A stretch of DNA of 64,000 nucleotides, from positions 62,001 through 126,000 of the forward strand of contig JAPJBO010000492.1 of assembly GCA_030068145.1 (NCBI GenBank), written 5' to 3'. The notes beneath the pieces are model-generated. The model did not search any database, was not told where the DNA came from, and saw only the letters and a program-made list of their open reading frames with translations. The stretch comes from Diplonema papillatum (taxonomy: Eukaryota; Euglenozoa; Diplonemea; Diplonemida; Diplonemidae). Shown here piece after piece: positions 43,587 through 54,805 of this stretch. A program made the translations under genes and the position numbers. Position 1 is the first letter of the stretch, and the number at the start of each line of letters is the position of its first letter.

Positions 43587-46500
43587 ATGCGCGGCGGGCC
43601 GCTCCGGGCGGCGCTGGCGGGGCTCGTCGTGCACGCGCTGGCCGCCGCGGCGCAGGATGAGTGCGCGGACACCGCGAAGCGGGCGGTGTGCGCGCAGGCT
43701 GCGCAGCAGTGTGTGGACCCCACCCCGGGCGAGCCGCCGGCCGACGACTGGGCGTGCGAGTGCGTCGCCCCCGAAGAGGGCGCGGCCGCGACGGCGGCCG
43801 CGGCGCAGTGCAGGTTGAACGAGTGCACGGCGCAGTGTCCGACCTGCGCGAAAACGGCGACCGGCGACGTTTGCAGCGACGTGGGCCAGCTGTGCCTCGA
43901 CGCCTTCCGGTCGACGTACGGCAGCTGGACCTGCGTCTGCAGCGGGACGTCCGTCGGCGCCGTTTCGTTCATGTCGCCCGCTGAATGCGTGCTCAACGAG
44001 TGCTCGGACACGAACATCGCGAACGTCTGCAGCGCCGCGGGGCAGACCTGCTTGGATCCGGTCCCCGATCCGACGTTCCTCAACGACTGGGTCTGCCTCT
44101 GCCCTGCGCCGGGCCTCGGTGCCGCGATGGGCACGGCCGCCGTCTGCGACTTCGACGAGTGCCGGAGCGGCTTCCAAGTGTGCAGCTCCGCGGGGCAGAC
44201 GTGCGTCGACGCCAACGCCGAGTCGGTTTCGCTGCGCGATTGGACGTGCGTCTGCCAAGGCAGCGCCTCGGGCGAGGCGGCGCTGGGCGTCGCGGCTTGT
44301 AGTATGCCCCGCATTTTATCCGAGTCTAGAGGCTTGGTAAATTTGAAATTCTCAAATTTAGCTCTCCAGCGAGCTATCCCACTTTCTGGGGCAGGCCATG
44401 GGGTCGGACATTTCTCAAAACCAGCACCAATAACAACGACACCCCGGACATTTCTCTACCGTTTTCTTTTTCAGCCACATGCAATGTGTGAGGAAACTGA
44501 ACCGCCCAAGTAGGACCTTCTGATCATAATCATTTGCCAAATTTGCCACCTGAACCCACGTCCAGGATTTGGGCTCAGGGTAGTGCGGTCAACGAAAACT
44601 CTAGTTTCCCTTTCTAAGTTCTCCTACTCTCGCGGTGTACGGTTTTTGGTATTTTTGAGAATTCACAATTCGTCGAAAAAATTTCTCGCGGCGGACAACG
44701 GCGTGGCACAGTCGTCAGTGGACGACATTCCTTACCTACGGGTGGGAGGTTCGGTTCCCGCCGGTGGACTTTTTTCCGGGTCCGCACTCAGCATCAAAGG
44801 TTCACCAGGGGCGATCCGGAGGGGCCCTCCCAGGGATGAGAAAATACAACCCCAGTTTCAAAAAATACAGTATTTTTTGTATTTTTTGGCATTTTATGGA
44901 TTGCTAGCAGTGGACGATCTTAAACACAGGGGGTGACGAAAAACACCTCAAAAAACTTTTTCCCCCGCTGCGCGGGGCCTTCTGGACACTGTTAGCCTCA
45001 GTTGCAAAACACTTCCAAGAGCCAGCCCAGAGGAATCCTGGTGGAGCCTCTTCATGACGATCTCTCTGTTCCCATCTGATAGAGTCAGATGACAGACAGA
45101 TTTCTACCGTCTTCTACGCACAGCAAATATCTCCTTGGAATCCTTGGCAAAGCAAGGAACCACTTTGCTGGTGCTGTCGGGAGAAAGTGCATGCCTTGTG
45201 ACATTCGGGCGCACATTTCGAAGCACTGTGCGGAAGAGGATCCTCCACAGTGAAGGAAAGGCTTGCAAAAACACATCTGATGCATCGCTGCATGCCGTCC
45301 CTTTCAACTTCAGACATTCCGGAGCATACACCGAGGCCACCTGGTCCGGGCTTGGTAAGCTCCCCGAAACTCCCCGATACTCAGCCCGATTTTTGTGGGA
45401 AAAAGTGGGGCTGCCTGTGGGTGGGCAGATGTACAGGTTGGTAGTTGAGTGGACAATGGCGGTGGGCAGGTCGGTGGATGGGTGAACAGGTGGGTAGTTG
45501 GGTCGACGGGTGCGGGCAAGTGGGTGAGGTGTGCAGGTAGGTGTGCTAGTGTGCTTCGGACGCGGCTCTCTTGAGCCGTCCGTGTTCCTCTTCCTCCGAT
45601 CCTCTTCCTCTACTAACCGGATGCATCTACCAACTGTAGCTTGGACTCCTGGGCAGTTGTTGAGGCACACCCTTCAGCCTGCGGATTCGGAGGGCCTCAA
45701 GGCGAACCAGCAGTTGCTGGAAAACCTGCAGGACCTGCCTTTGAGTCCTTGGACACAGGGAGGCGTCTGAACAGGACGCGTCGTGTGCATGAGCGCAGGT
45801 TCAACCATCATCTGGTCTTCTGTTTGCGGTTGCAACCTTCGGTACCACGAGTTTGCCATTCTTATGTCAAACTCTCCAATCCCCTCTTGGGTTTTGGTTT
45901 GGGCAAAAAGTATTCGCGCCCGCCATCTCCCGGTGACTTTCCCACTTCTGACCACGCTGCAGCAGTCACGTGTAAATCGGGCAGACCCAGTAGTCCCCCA
46001 TCTGGTCCCGAACGACGAGCCCCGCTCCTGCACCCGGCAGAGAACACCGGGACCCCCCAACATCCCCAAAAAATCAAAAACTCCAAAAATCCAAAAAATC
46101 CAAAAAATACAAATTCCGGGCTCAAAAAATACAAAAAATACAAAAAAATACAAGTCCAAAAAATACCATAAAATACAAGGCTTCTCAACCCTGGCCCGGC
46201 CCTCCCCCCCGGATACGGGCCCCCAACTTGCCATCATCCCGAACTTAGCATCCAGGGGTTTCCGAGGGCGGGGGGTCCGGGGGGCCCTCCCCCCCGGGCA
46301 CGCGCCCGAACTTGCTATCATCCCAAACTTAGCACCAGGTCCCCGAACTTGCCACCAAACGCCGAGCTTGGCATCAGGGTTCAACGGGGCAGAAAGTTCG
46401 GATTGCACAAACGCTGGACTGGACAAAAAGGTGCGGGATTGCACAAAAGCCGAACTGAGCAAAATGTGCGGATTTGCACCAACGCCAGACTGAGCAAAAC

Positions 46501-49500
46501 GATTCGGGTTGGACAAACGCCGGACCGGCAAAAAGGTGCGGGTTTGCACAAACGCTGGACTGGGCAAAACGGTTCGGGTTGCACAAATGCCGGACTGGCA
46601 AAAGGTTCGGGTTTGCACAAACGCCGGACTGGGCGAAAAGGTTCGGGTTTGCGCAAACGCCGGACTGAGCAAAAGGTTACCTCTAGACTCGCTACGGGTG
46701 GTCCTAACACCCATGTACTTCTTGAAAGTATGCTAATCCAGCAGGGAATAGTTGACTAGACCCCTTGAGTTTGTGCGAAACACGATCTGGGGTGTCGGGA
46801 GAACCTACAAAGCCAAAAGCAGGACCGACCCCCCCGTTCGTGAGAAAAAGCGAAGAATAAGAACGACACTTGTGTAAGCACCTGCTTTGTAGGAAATACC
46901 TGAGGAGGCTGCCAGCTGCAAAATATCAAAGGAGGTAATGTGCTGTAGCCCACACGAAACACAGGTACGCCTGGGTTTAGTGGTGGGCGTAAGCGTTGAT
47001 AGGTCTCTAAGAAGGCCGCGAGCTTTTGTATGTCAACACGAAGACGAATCGAACACACGCACAGTATTTACCGACGAATGCTCCTCCGACAAGTGCGCCA
47101 AACCGGGCCAAACGTGCGTGGATATAGACGCTGCGACGCCAGACGACTGGTCCTGTCAATGCATGCTCCCCTTCGTGGGCCCAACAGTCACTGCGGGCGC
47201 TACGACTTGCGGTATGCCCGGTTTCCCTGCTGGACCTGACAAACTGATGCTCCGCGCGCTGGTGTCATTCTGTCTAAAGTTGCTCTTTTGTGTGATCCCC
47301 CTCGAACCTATATTTTCCTTCGGGAAGTGCCGTCGGAGCCTCGATCCGGACGCGGCATCGCTTACAGCAGTGGACGACACGACGGTATCCTCGTACATAC
47401 GTACCACCGTACACAAACAACTATCAGTGTAGAGGGGGTTCCTGCTGTTGCGGTTCTCACAGTATCGGTAGATCTAATAAGCTTGCCGCCTTCTGCCAAC
47501 GCCCGCCTCCTGCTTCTCGTTTTAGAATCTGGGGTGCATGTTGAGGGTCACGAACAGGACAGTCGGTGCATCGAACCCCCGTATCACACAGTGATCGACG
47601 AGTGCACGGCAGAATGTGCCAGCTGCGCCAAAACTCCAACCGGCGACGTCTGCTCAGATGCCGGCCAACGCTGCCTCGACAGGGACACGAGCGCGACCAG
47701 CATCAGAGACTGGGAGTGCAGCTGCGTCTCTCCTTCGACGGGTGTTTCGCAGCCCACCGGCATTGCATTCTGTGGTATGTCATTAAAATGAGAGTTTCGG
47801 TAGGGAGGGTGGCTGCCTGGCATTCGTAGCAAGCACTAGAGCTGAGAGGAAACGTATCGCTGGCGCCACAGACCGCAAAGAAGATCGGAGCAGAAGAGTT
47901 TCGTTATCTGCATGCCGATAGGATAAGCTGTGTGCCAATACCACCCGCTCTCGTCTTCCAAAGGACCTGCACCATCCTCGGAGAGGCACAGGCTAGAAGC
48001 AGCAACTAACCATGCGGTGAATGTCCGCAAAAGTCTAGCCGAAGTCATAGGCTGCCAGACGCTGCCTGTTTGTCCACGCCCAGTTTCGAGTAATATTAAT
48101 TGACCCTCTCCGTCCGATTGCACCTTGTAAGCACCGTGTTGCTACCGGGATGCTATTGCTGAGGCCCTCTCATTGCTACTGGTGTAAGCGGAAACAAAGG
48201 GACGCTACAATTCGCGCGAGACGCTGCCCACTGCCCAACCCCAACCAAAACCACAACGCACGCAAACAGTGCTGAACGAGTGCGTGCAAAGCGCGACGAC
48301 GTGCACCGCCGCCGAGGACCAACACTGCGAAGACCCGAACCCGTCGCCGACGTCGCTGAACGACTGGAAGTGCGTCTGCGACCCGCCGGCGGAGGGCGAG
48401 GCCGTCCGGGGGCCGGCGGTGTGCGTCTTCGACGAGTGCATCGGGAAGGAAGCCTGCACCGTCGCCGGGCAGACCTGCTCCGACCCCGACAAGTCGGTCG
48501 CCTCGACGGGCGACTGGATCTGCAGTTGCGAGGCGCCCAGTACGGGGTCGAGTGTGGCGTCTGCTGCTACTTGCGTGTACCCACCGGACGATGAGTGCAC
48601 GACGTTCGATTCGGTGTGTGCAGCGAACGGGCAGTCGTGCGTCGATCCGGACACCAGTGTTGCTGGTGACTGGGAGTGCAGGTGTGTGGCGCCGTCCACC
48701 GGCGTTTCGGCGGTGGCGGAGGCTACGGTGTGCGCGTTCGACGAGTGCCTGCTCGTTTGCGCGACGTGCGCGGACACCGACGGGTCCGGGAACCGGTGCA
48801 CGGCCGCCCACCAAATGTGCGTCGACAGCGTGAAGCAGCCGAGCAGCCTCAACGACTGGGAGTGTCGGTGCCCGCCGGGCTCCTCCGGCAGCCCCGGGGC
48901 CGCGGCGGCCGCCGTGTGCCTCGTCGACGAGTGCGCGAGCATCACGTGCCCCACGGGGCAGACGTGCACGGACCTCAACCCGTCCGCGTCCAGCACCGGC
49001 GACTGGCAGTGCAGCTGCATCCTGCCGTACGTCGGTTCCGCCGTCGCGACGAGCGCCGTGTGCAGTATGCCGAGCTCTCCTCTCATTTTTGTTGTTACGG
49101 TTTGCAACACACGACAGCGTTTGTCCTTGCGGCCGGGACGGTCGCGCACCTCTTGCAATGGAAAGACCGACGCTGGGGAAAACTACGGCCCACTCATTGT
49201 AGAAAAGAGACGGTTGGCCCTGTCGTCGTGTAACTGTCAAAATAGGAGGTGCGCACAAGCACACGGCGAACTGGCACAGTTGGTTTTACATCCGCTTGGA
49301 AGGAAATGATCGACGATGCTGCCAGATAAAGAATTGAAGGGATCCCTGAGTGCTGTAACTACCGAACCACGTGTTGAACGGACGTGAGGTCATGCGGGTC
49401 TACCCTACGACAAGAAACACAAACACGACACGGTCAAGGTCTTCAGTGAGAAAACAAAACACGGTGGTGTGAGCGACACAGCGTTTGTCCTTGCGGCCAG

Positions 49501-52500
49501 GACGGTCGTGCACCTAATGCAATGGAAAGACTGATGCTTGGGGAAAACTACGGCCCACTCAATTGTAGAAAAGAGACGGTTGGCAGCGTCGTCGTGTAAG
49601 TGTCAACATAGGGGCTCTACACAGGTGCGCACAAGCAAACGGCGAGCTGCCGCAGTTTATGCGCTGCGAATTGAGGCGAACGATCGGCCGGGCTGTTCTC
49701 TCTCTTGCCTCGCGTGCACCAGCAGCAGCAGCAGCAGCAGCAGAACCCGCAACCCTCACAGATTACGACGAATGCATTGCGAAGGCGCCTGTATGCCGAG
49801 CCGCCAGGCAAGAGTGCAACGACCCTGACCTGACGGTTGAAGGCAACTGGATGTGCGTTTGCCCCCCTCCAGCAACAGAGTCAGCTGTGAAGGGGACAGC
49901 GACATGCAGTATGACCTTTTCTTCGAGGGGGGAGTCCGCAAATATCCGACCCAGTGAGGTCAAACCAGCGGATGTGGGTTTGGAATAGCTTTAATGGCCT
50001 CCCAGTGTTTGCTCTTAGGATAATGAAGTGGTGTGCAAGATTTCACCAGCACCCGCAAACCCGACTTGACCGACCACTGTTGGTGGGTGGCACGTGCGCG
50101 AGATTGTTGCTGTTGTCGCTGTGCGGAAGTGATCGGATCTGGTCGTAGTGTCATGAAACACCACACACACACAGGTGACGAAGGCGAATGCTCAAACAAA
50201 ATATGCGAAAACGCGGGGCAAAGCTGTCGGGATCCTACGGGCTTGAGCGTCACCGACGATTGGTCGTGCACGTGCATATTGCCAGAAATCGGCGCGCCTA
50301 AGCCTGGCGGCCCCGCTGAGTGTTGTATGCCATTTTTGTCCGCTGTTCCGGCGACGCGTGCCCGTTTAGTCTTGCGTAGTACTCCCTTTTTGCGGGAGAA
50401 GTGCGCAAGCTGTAGCAGGAGTACTGCATGCCTGTGAAGTCATACCGATTGCCCCCAGTTCTGTAAGACCGTACCTAACTCCGTAGTGTTGAGTGTGTCG
50501 TAAGACCATACCTAACTCCGGTGGTGTTGAGTTTGTCGAAGTAGGGTTGGTCGGCGCGATGGTTGCGCGAGAAAGCAGCTCCTGGTATTGGCGAGTGAAC
50601 AGGGTCAAGCCTGCTACGGATATCCGGATATGCGGTGCGAGCTTTGACGCAGTCTTCAGTGTGTAAGTTTTTGCTCCTCAGCTACTCCTCTCCGCTTTAG
50701 TCGAAACTTGAAAGTTGCCCACGTCCCCTCAGCGCTCGATGAATGCGTGCAGCAATGCGAGACGTGCGCTGTCAGTGCTCACAGTGCAGGGCACAGCTTC
50801 GGCAACATCTGCACAGATGCGGGACAGGTACGTTTTTTTTGTTTTTACCAAACATGAGTTTAATGTTTGAGGAAATGAGAAAGCTCGTGGCCGCAAACCG
50901 TGGCGGTCACGTCCTGAATCCAGCTTCACGATCAGGCACTGCGTTCAACGAAAACAACTTTCGTCACGGTTGTGCGGGTGGCGAGCTCTTATTTTTCCCG
51001 AGAATCTCTCTCGAACGCGAAGCGTGATGAGCTTGCACTATGAAAGTACATGGAAGAAGAGAGACACGGCAGCACAGCCAGACAGATATTCGAAGACCGC
51101 ACGCAGTCGTATTCAAGTTGCGTTACTTTGCCTGATTTGGACCGTTGGGTCCTGAGTTGTAGCGTAAGACACAAAAAAATCCCCACAACGAAGTTCAAGA
51201 AATGCCAAGTGTAGGTTCAGCTCTTACCGAACTCCTTCAAACCTTCTGAGGGTTATGAGCCAGCCTGCACTCTTGAAGCCCAAGAAACAGACTGAATGGA
51301 ACATGTCTTTAGTTTTGCGCGTAGATCTTGAGCGGGTGACACGGGCGCCGACGGCTTTCGTTCGAGACACTTGTATTGAAATTGCGAGGCCGAGCAGGCG
51401 ACTTACCGAAACGATCGTTAGTCGCTCGCATTTTGTGTCCGCGTATTCACCTACACTTTTCTTCAGCTGTGCCGTGATCCTAATACGAGTCCCGCGTCGA
51501 CCGGTGATTGGGAGTGCTCGTGCGTAGCAGAATCGACAGGCACGGCATCGACGGCATCGGTAGCAACTTGTGGTATGCGGCCTCCGTTCGTCATACCCCA
51601 CTTTGGGAGCCATACACTCCCCTTTTTACCTCTTTCTATTTTGCCCTTTCCGAGACAACATCTTCAACAACTCCTCGAAGAAGTCTTGCTGCCAGCATCA
51701 ACTATGTACGAGAGCCAGTGCTCTGCCTAAATATTAAACTAAGATCTTCCCCCCTCTAGCCTCCGTCGATCCAAATAAGCACGCAAGTGCAGCCCCTCGA
51801 GCATTTCACGTGTTCGGCAGCATGCAATTGCGGCGTGTGCGAACTCCGAGTTTCAACCACCCTCCGCAGTGCTCGACGAATGCGCCGACCCGACCAACGC
51901 GGGCGCGTGCGGAGCCGAGCAAGTGTGCATCGACGCTTCGACTGCGTTCGGCTCCGTCGGCGACTGGCGGTGCCAGTGCAACGATCCCTGGCTGGGCAGT
52001 CAGAACACCGGGGGCGCGACGTGCAGGCTGCCGCCCACGGGTGCTCCGCCGACGCTAACCCCGACGCAAGCGCCGGACACGGCTGTGCCCGACACGCCAC
52101 GGCCGCAAACGCTGCCGCCGACCACCTCTGCGCCAGACACCGCGGGTCCCCCATCCCTCGCCCCCGGAGATACCCCAGCCCCCGCAACGCCGACACCGAC
52201 CGACCAAACCCCGACGCCGACTGCCCAAACGCCGCTGCCAACTGCCGGCAGCCCGCCGCCGACTGACGCGTCGTCGACCAACGTGCCTAAAAGCAGCACC
52301 ACACCAACCGACGCGCCCCAAGGCAATGCCCCGCAGACCAACGTGCCTAAAAGCAGCACCACGCCAACCGATGCGCCCCAAGGCAACGCCCCGCCGACTA
52401 ACGTGCCGAAAAGCAGCACCACGCCCACCGGCGCGCCCCAAGGCAATGCCCCGCCGACCAACGTGCCGAAAAGCGGCACGGTACCGACCGACGCGCCGAA

Positions 52501-53965
52501 CGGCGCGGCGACGAGAGTGCCGCACACCGCCTCTCCAGCTAATAGCACGGCTACCCCGGTGCCGAGAACGGACGTACCGCCGGAGACCGACGCGCCTGGT
52601 GTTGACGTAGCGACACACGTGCCGTACACTGCGACGCCGGCCAACAGCACGGCTACCCCGGTGCCGAGGACGGACGTACCGCCGGAGACTGACGCGCCTG
52701 TTTACATAGCGACACACGTGCCGTACACTGCGACGCCGGCAAACAGCACGGCGACCCCGGTGCCGAGGACGGACGTACCGCCGGAGACCGACGCGCCTGT
52801 TTACATAGCGACACACGTGCCGTACACTGCGACGCCGGCCAACAGCACGGCTACCCCGGTGCCGAGGACGGACGTACCGCCGGAGACTGACGCGCCTGTT
52901 TACATAGCGACACACGTGCCGTACACTGCGACGCCGGCAAACAGCACGGCTACCCCAGTGCCGAGGACGGACGTACCGCCGGAGACCTACGCGCCGTACA
53001 CCGCGACGCCGGCCAACAGCACGGCGACGCCACTGCCGCGTCCGCCGGGAGCCGACGGGAACGGGTCAGGCATCTGCTCGTTCGTGAGCGAGCCGGAGTG
53101 CACGGCGCTGAGGGCGTGCATGTGGGACAGCGGAATCGCATTCTGCGTTGCGGCGGAGGAGGAGGACAGCGACGAGGGGGACGACGACGATAACAGCTTT
53201 TGGATCCTCATCATCGTGCTGCTTGCCGTGGCTTGCTTGGTGACACTTGGCGTGGCGTTCTGCAAGGGGCGGAAGGCGCACGGCGGCCACGAAACGCATG
53301 AAGGCAAGCTGCTGGTTGCCAGCGGAGACGAAATGGTGAAAGACCGCGAGACGGCGCACGACGATCTGCGAGCGGCGGAAGCTGCGAACGAGCAGCTGAA
53401 GAGGCAGCTGCAGGAGCAGGCCGCGACCATCGAGGCGAAGAACGCCGCGATAGCGGAAGCGCAGTGGAGCGCCGAGGAAGCGATCCACAAGAAGAACTGG
53501 CTCGAGCAGCAGCAAGCCCAAGCGGACCCCGCCCCGGTGTACCTCAGCGAAGAAGACTCCCCCGGGCTCAGCTTCTCGAGCGACGTCAAGGTCACGCTGC
53601 ACTCGCCGCACAGCCCGCGCAGCCCGCCGCTGACCCACGCCACCCTCGCGACCACGGGGCACCCGTTAGCGCCGCCCACCGCGTCTTCACCCACCCCACG
53701 ATACCGCCGCCTCACAGACGACCCCATGGGCATGGCCCCGCCAGGATCGCAGATCGCGTCCGAAGGGTACGCGCATCAGTCCCCCGTGCCGCGGGCGGCG
53801 TCTGTCAGCAACCCTCACAACCCGAGCAACCCGATGCCGTCGTCGCCCCGCGCTCCCTTCTACTCGAATCCGGGCTCTCCCGCGAGCTCCTTCTCCCTTT
53901 CTCCGCCGAGGCGCAAGCCGTCCATGCAGCCGCTCGACGAGATCCTAGCCCGCAACGGGCTTTGA
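43587..53965 (+). CDS. EGF-like-repeat type I membrane protein, nine exons
   Basis: Probable surface adhesin or receptor, 1477 residues. Exons: 43587-44301, 47065-47211, 47592-47774, 48270-49064, 49762-49908, 50175-50324, 50733-50827, 51467-51572, 51870-53965; all GT-AG. The order is a signal peptide (1-22); 15 Cys-rich repeats of about 50 residues (DEC...C..GQ.C.D......W.C.C....G); a Pro/Thr-rich stalk (about 830-1175) with 20- and 33-residue tandem repeats and NST sequons; a Cys-containing segment; an acidic stretch; a transmembrane helix near 1223-1245 (FWILIIVLLAVACL); and a 230-residue cytosolic tail with a coiled coil and a Ser/Pro-rich end. Every intron is phase 1 except the one after exon 7 (phase 0). 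The frame closes exactly over all nine exons. The ligand is unknown. Confidence 0.88.
44412..44455 (+). repeat. Repeat L, third copy, EGF-gene intron 1
   Basis: TCTCAAAACCAGCACCAATA followed by ACAACGACACCCC, as in the TRIM-like and cyclase A introns. The flanks differ, so only this short core is shared. Confidence 0.55.
44472..44645 (-). repeat. Interspersed repeat E, inverted copy (E4), EGF-gene intron 1
   Basis: Almost the same as 39955-40085 but longer at the GGTCAACGAAAACTCTAGTT end, matching the full extent of the copy at 5010-5195. Confidence 0.7.
44700..44775 (+). repeat. Second tRNA-like block, EGF-gene intron 1
   Basis: A-box-like TGGCACAGTCGTCAG and B-box-like GGTTCGGTTCC lie in tRNA spacing, then GGACTTTTTTCC, a pol III-type T run. 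Stems are not intact. It resembles the block at 41109-41187 in layout (tRNA-like part, then TTTTTCCGG), suggesting a tRNA-derived SINE family. Confidence 0.5.
46395..46680 (+). repeat. Tandem array of about 31-36-bp units, EGF-gene intron 1
   Basis: Roughly eight units have the theme TTTGCACAAACGC-GGACTG followed by G-CAAAA-GGTTCGGG, with small length changes. No unit is coding in context. Confidence 0.75.
46717..47002 (+). repeat. Repeat C then repeat B, EGF-gene intron 1
   Basis: Repeat C (46717-46865) comes first and repeat B (46871-47002, truncated after GGGCGTAAGCGTT) follows, the reverse of the order in the TRIM-like gene intron. Exon 2 starts 62 bp downstream. Confidence 0.7.
49107..49656 (+). 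repeat. Split duplication around repeat I, EGF-gene intron 4
   Basis: A block with CAGCGTTTGTCCTTGCGGCC, GGGGAAAACTACGGCCCACT and AGAAAAGAGACGGTTGGC occurs at 49107-49277 and again at 49474-49656. Between them lies repeat I (49300-49480). An AGC trinucleotide run (about eight units, 49720-49743) lies just before exon 5. Confidence 0.65.
51745..51815 (+). repeat. 3' end fragment of repeat B, EGF-gene intron 8
   Basis: CCCCCCTCTAGCCTCCGTCG, then AATAAGCACGCAAG and CCCCTCGAGCATTTC, which is the last third of repeat B. It ends about 55 bp before exon 9. Confidence 0.55.
52277..53040 (+). repeat. Coding tandem repeats in the stalk of the EGF-repeat protein
   Basis: About four 60-bp units (TNVPKSSTTPTDAPQGNAP) are followed from about 52520 by five to six 99-bp units containing ANSTATPVPRTDVPPETDAP and ATHVPYTATP. 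The units keep frame, are nearly identical and could vary in number between strains. Each longer unit carries one N-glycosylation sequon. Confidence 0.85.
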
Positions 53966-54132
53966 CAAACAAACCGAACACCCCCCCCTCCCGAGAACCT
54001 ACGGGTCCTTTAATCCACCGGCCCGCTGTCGGATTCAGCCGGGCACCACCGGGCACCAGTTGCGTTCTTCGGGTCTAAAGCTCCTTGAACGTCTCATCTA
54101 CCTGAAACATCGGCGCCGAAGTCCTCGGACAC

Positions 54133-54240
54133 GGCGAGGTCCAGCCTCAGAAGCTGGAGTTAAAGAAGATGTGGCGGGTGTGACACCCGTTTTTGAACTC
54201 CAGCTTCTGAGGCTGGACTTCACCGTGTACAGTCCGTGGA
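54133..54240. repeat. Foldback element F, copy 2 (near-perfect hairpin)
   Basis: GTCCAGCCTCAGAAGCTGGA plus GTT is mirrored exactly by AACTCCAGCTTCTGAGGCTG plus GAC around a spacer of about 40 bases containing GGGTGTGACACCC. The outer ends read ACACGGCGAGG and CTTCACCGTGT, extending the inverted repeat. No ORF. Confidence 0.75.
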
Positions 54241-54699
54241 GCTGCAGTTCCACGCAGAACGGAGGAGAACGGGGCAAGCTCGTGCGTTTCTAATGAACTG
54301 CAGGGCCTCAGCTCCCGCCGCCTTCCCCTTCTTTTGAATACGGCCTTTAACCTCTAAACTGCGGTTGCCAAAATGGTCCCGCCGGCGCAGGGTGAGATTG
54401 ACATCAACAGCGGCTTTTGACGACGTCGCAACATTACGCTCAGTTTCTTTCGGGTTTTGTCAAGGTGTGCAAAGAACGAAGCGAAAGTGCGCCTGTTTCT
54501 CTCCCGTTGGGGTCTGCTCTCGGTTTCGCGTCGCCAGTTCTGCTTGCCAGCAGTGGCCCGCGCAGTACCTTGACTCCACAGTCAACGTTCGAAGAGATGA
54601 CCCTTCCCCCTCCGAAAGCCACGCCGTTTGCGAGAATCAGTCGTAGTAGCCGTTTCTGACGACAGGTTTCGAGGACATGCCGTTTTTTTGCCGACGCGG

Positions 54700-54805
54700 T
54701 GGAGTCCAGCCTCAGAGGCTGAAGTTAGAGAGTGGTGACACCCGCTGACTTGGGCGCATCCTCTTTAACTTGAGCTTCTGAGAGGCTGGACTTCACTGTG
54801 AACGG
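54700..54805. repeat. Foldback element F, copy 3
   Basis: GGTGGAGTCCAGCCTCAGAG and its inverse ending TGGACTTCACTGTGAAC surround a GGTGACACCCGCTG core. It is more diverged than the copy 460 bp upstream. Confidence 0.65.

Noticed and set aside
43290-44314. Long minus-strand open frames opposite EGF-repeat exon 1, and similar ones opposite exons 4 and 9
   Set aside because: They mirror GC-rich coding sequence in which stop codons are rare; the + frame has signal peptide, Cys repeats and consistent splicing.
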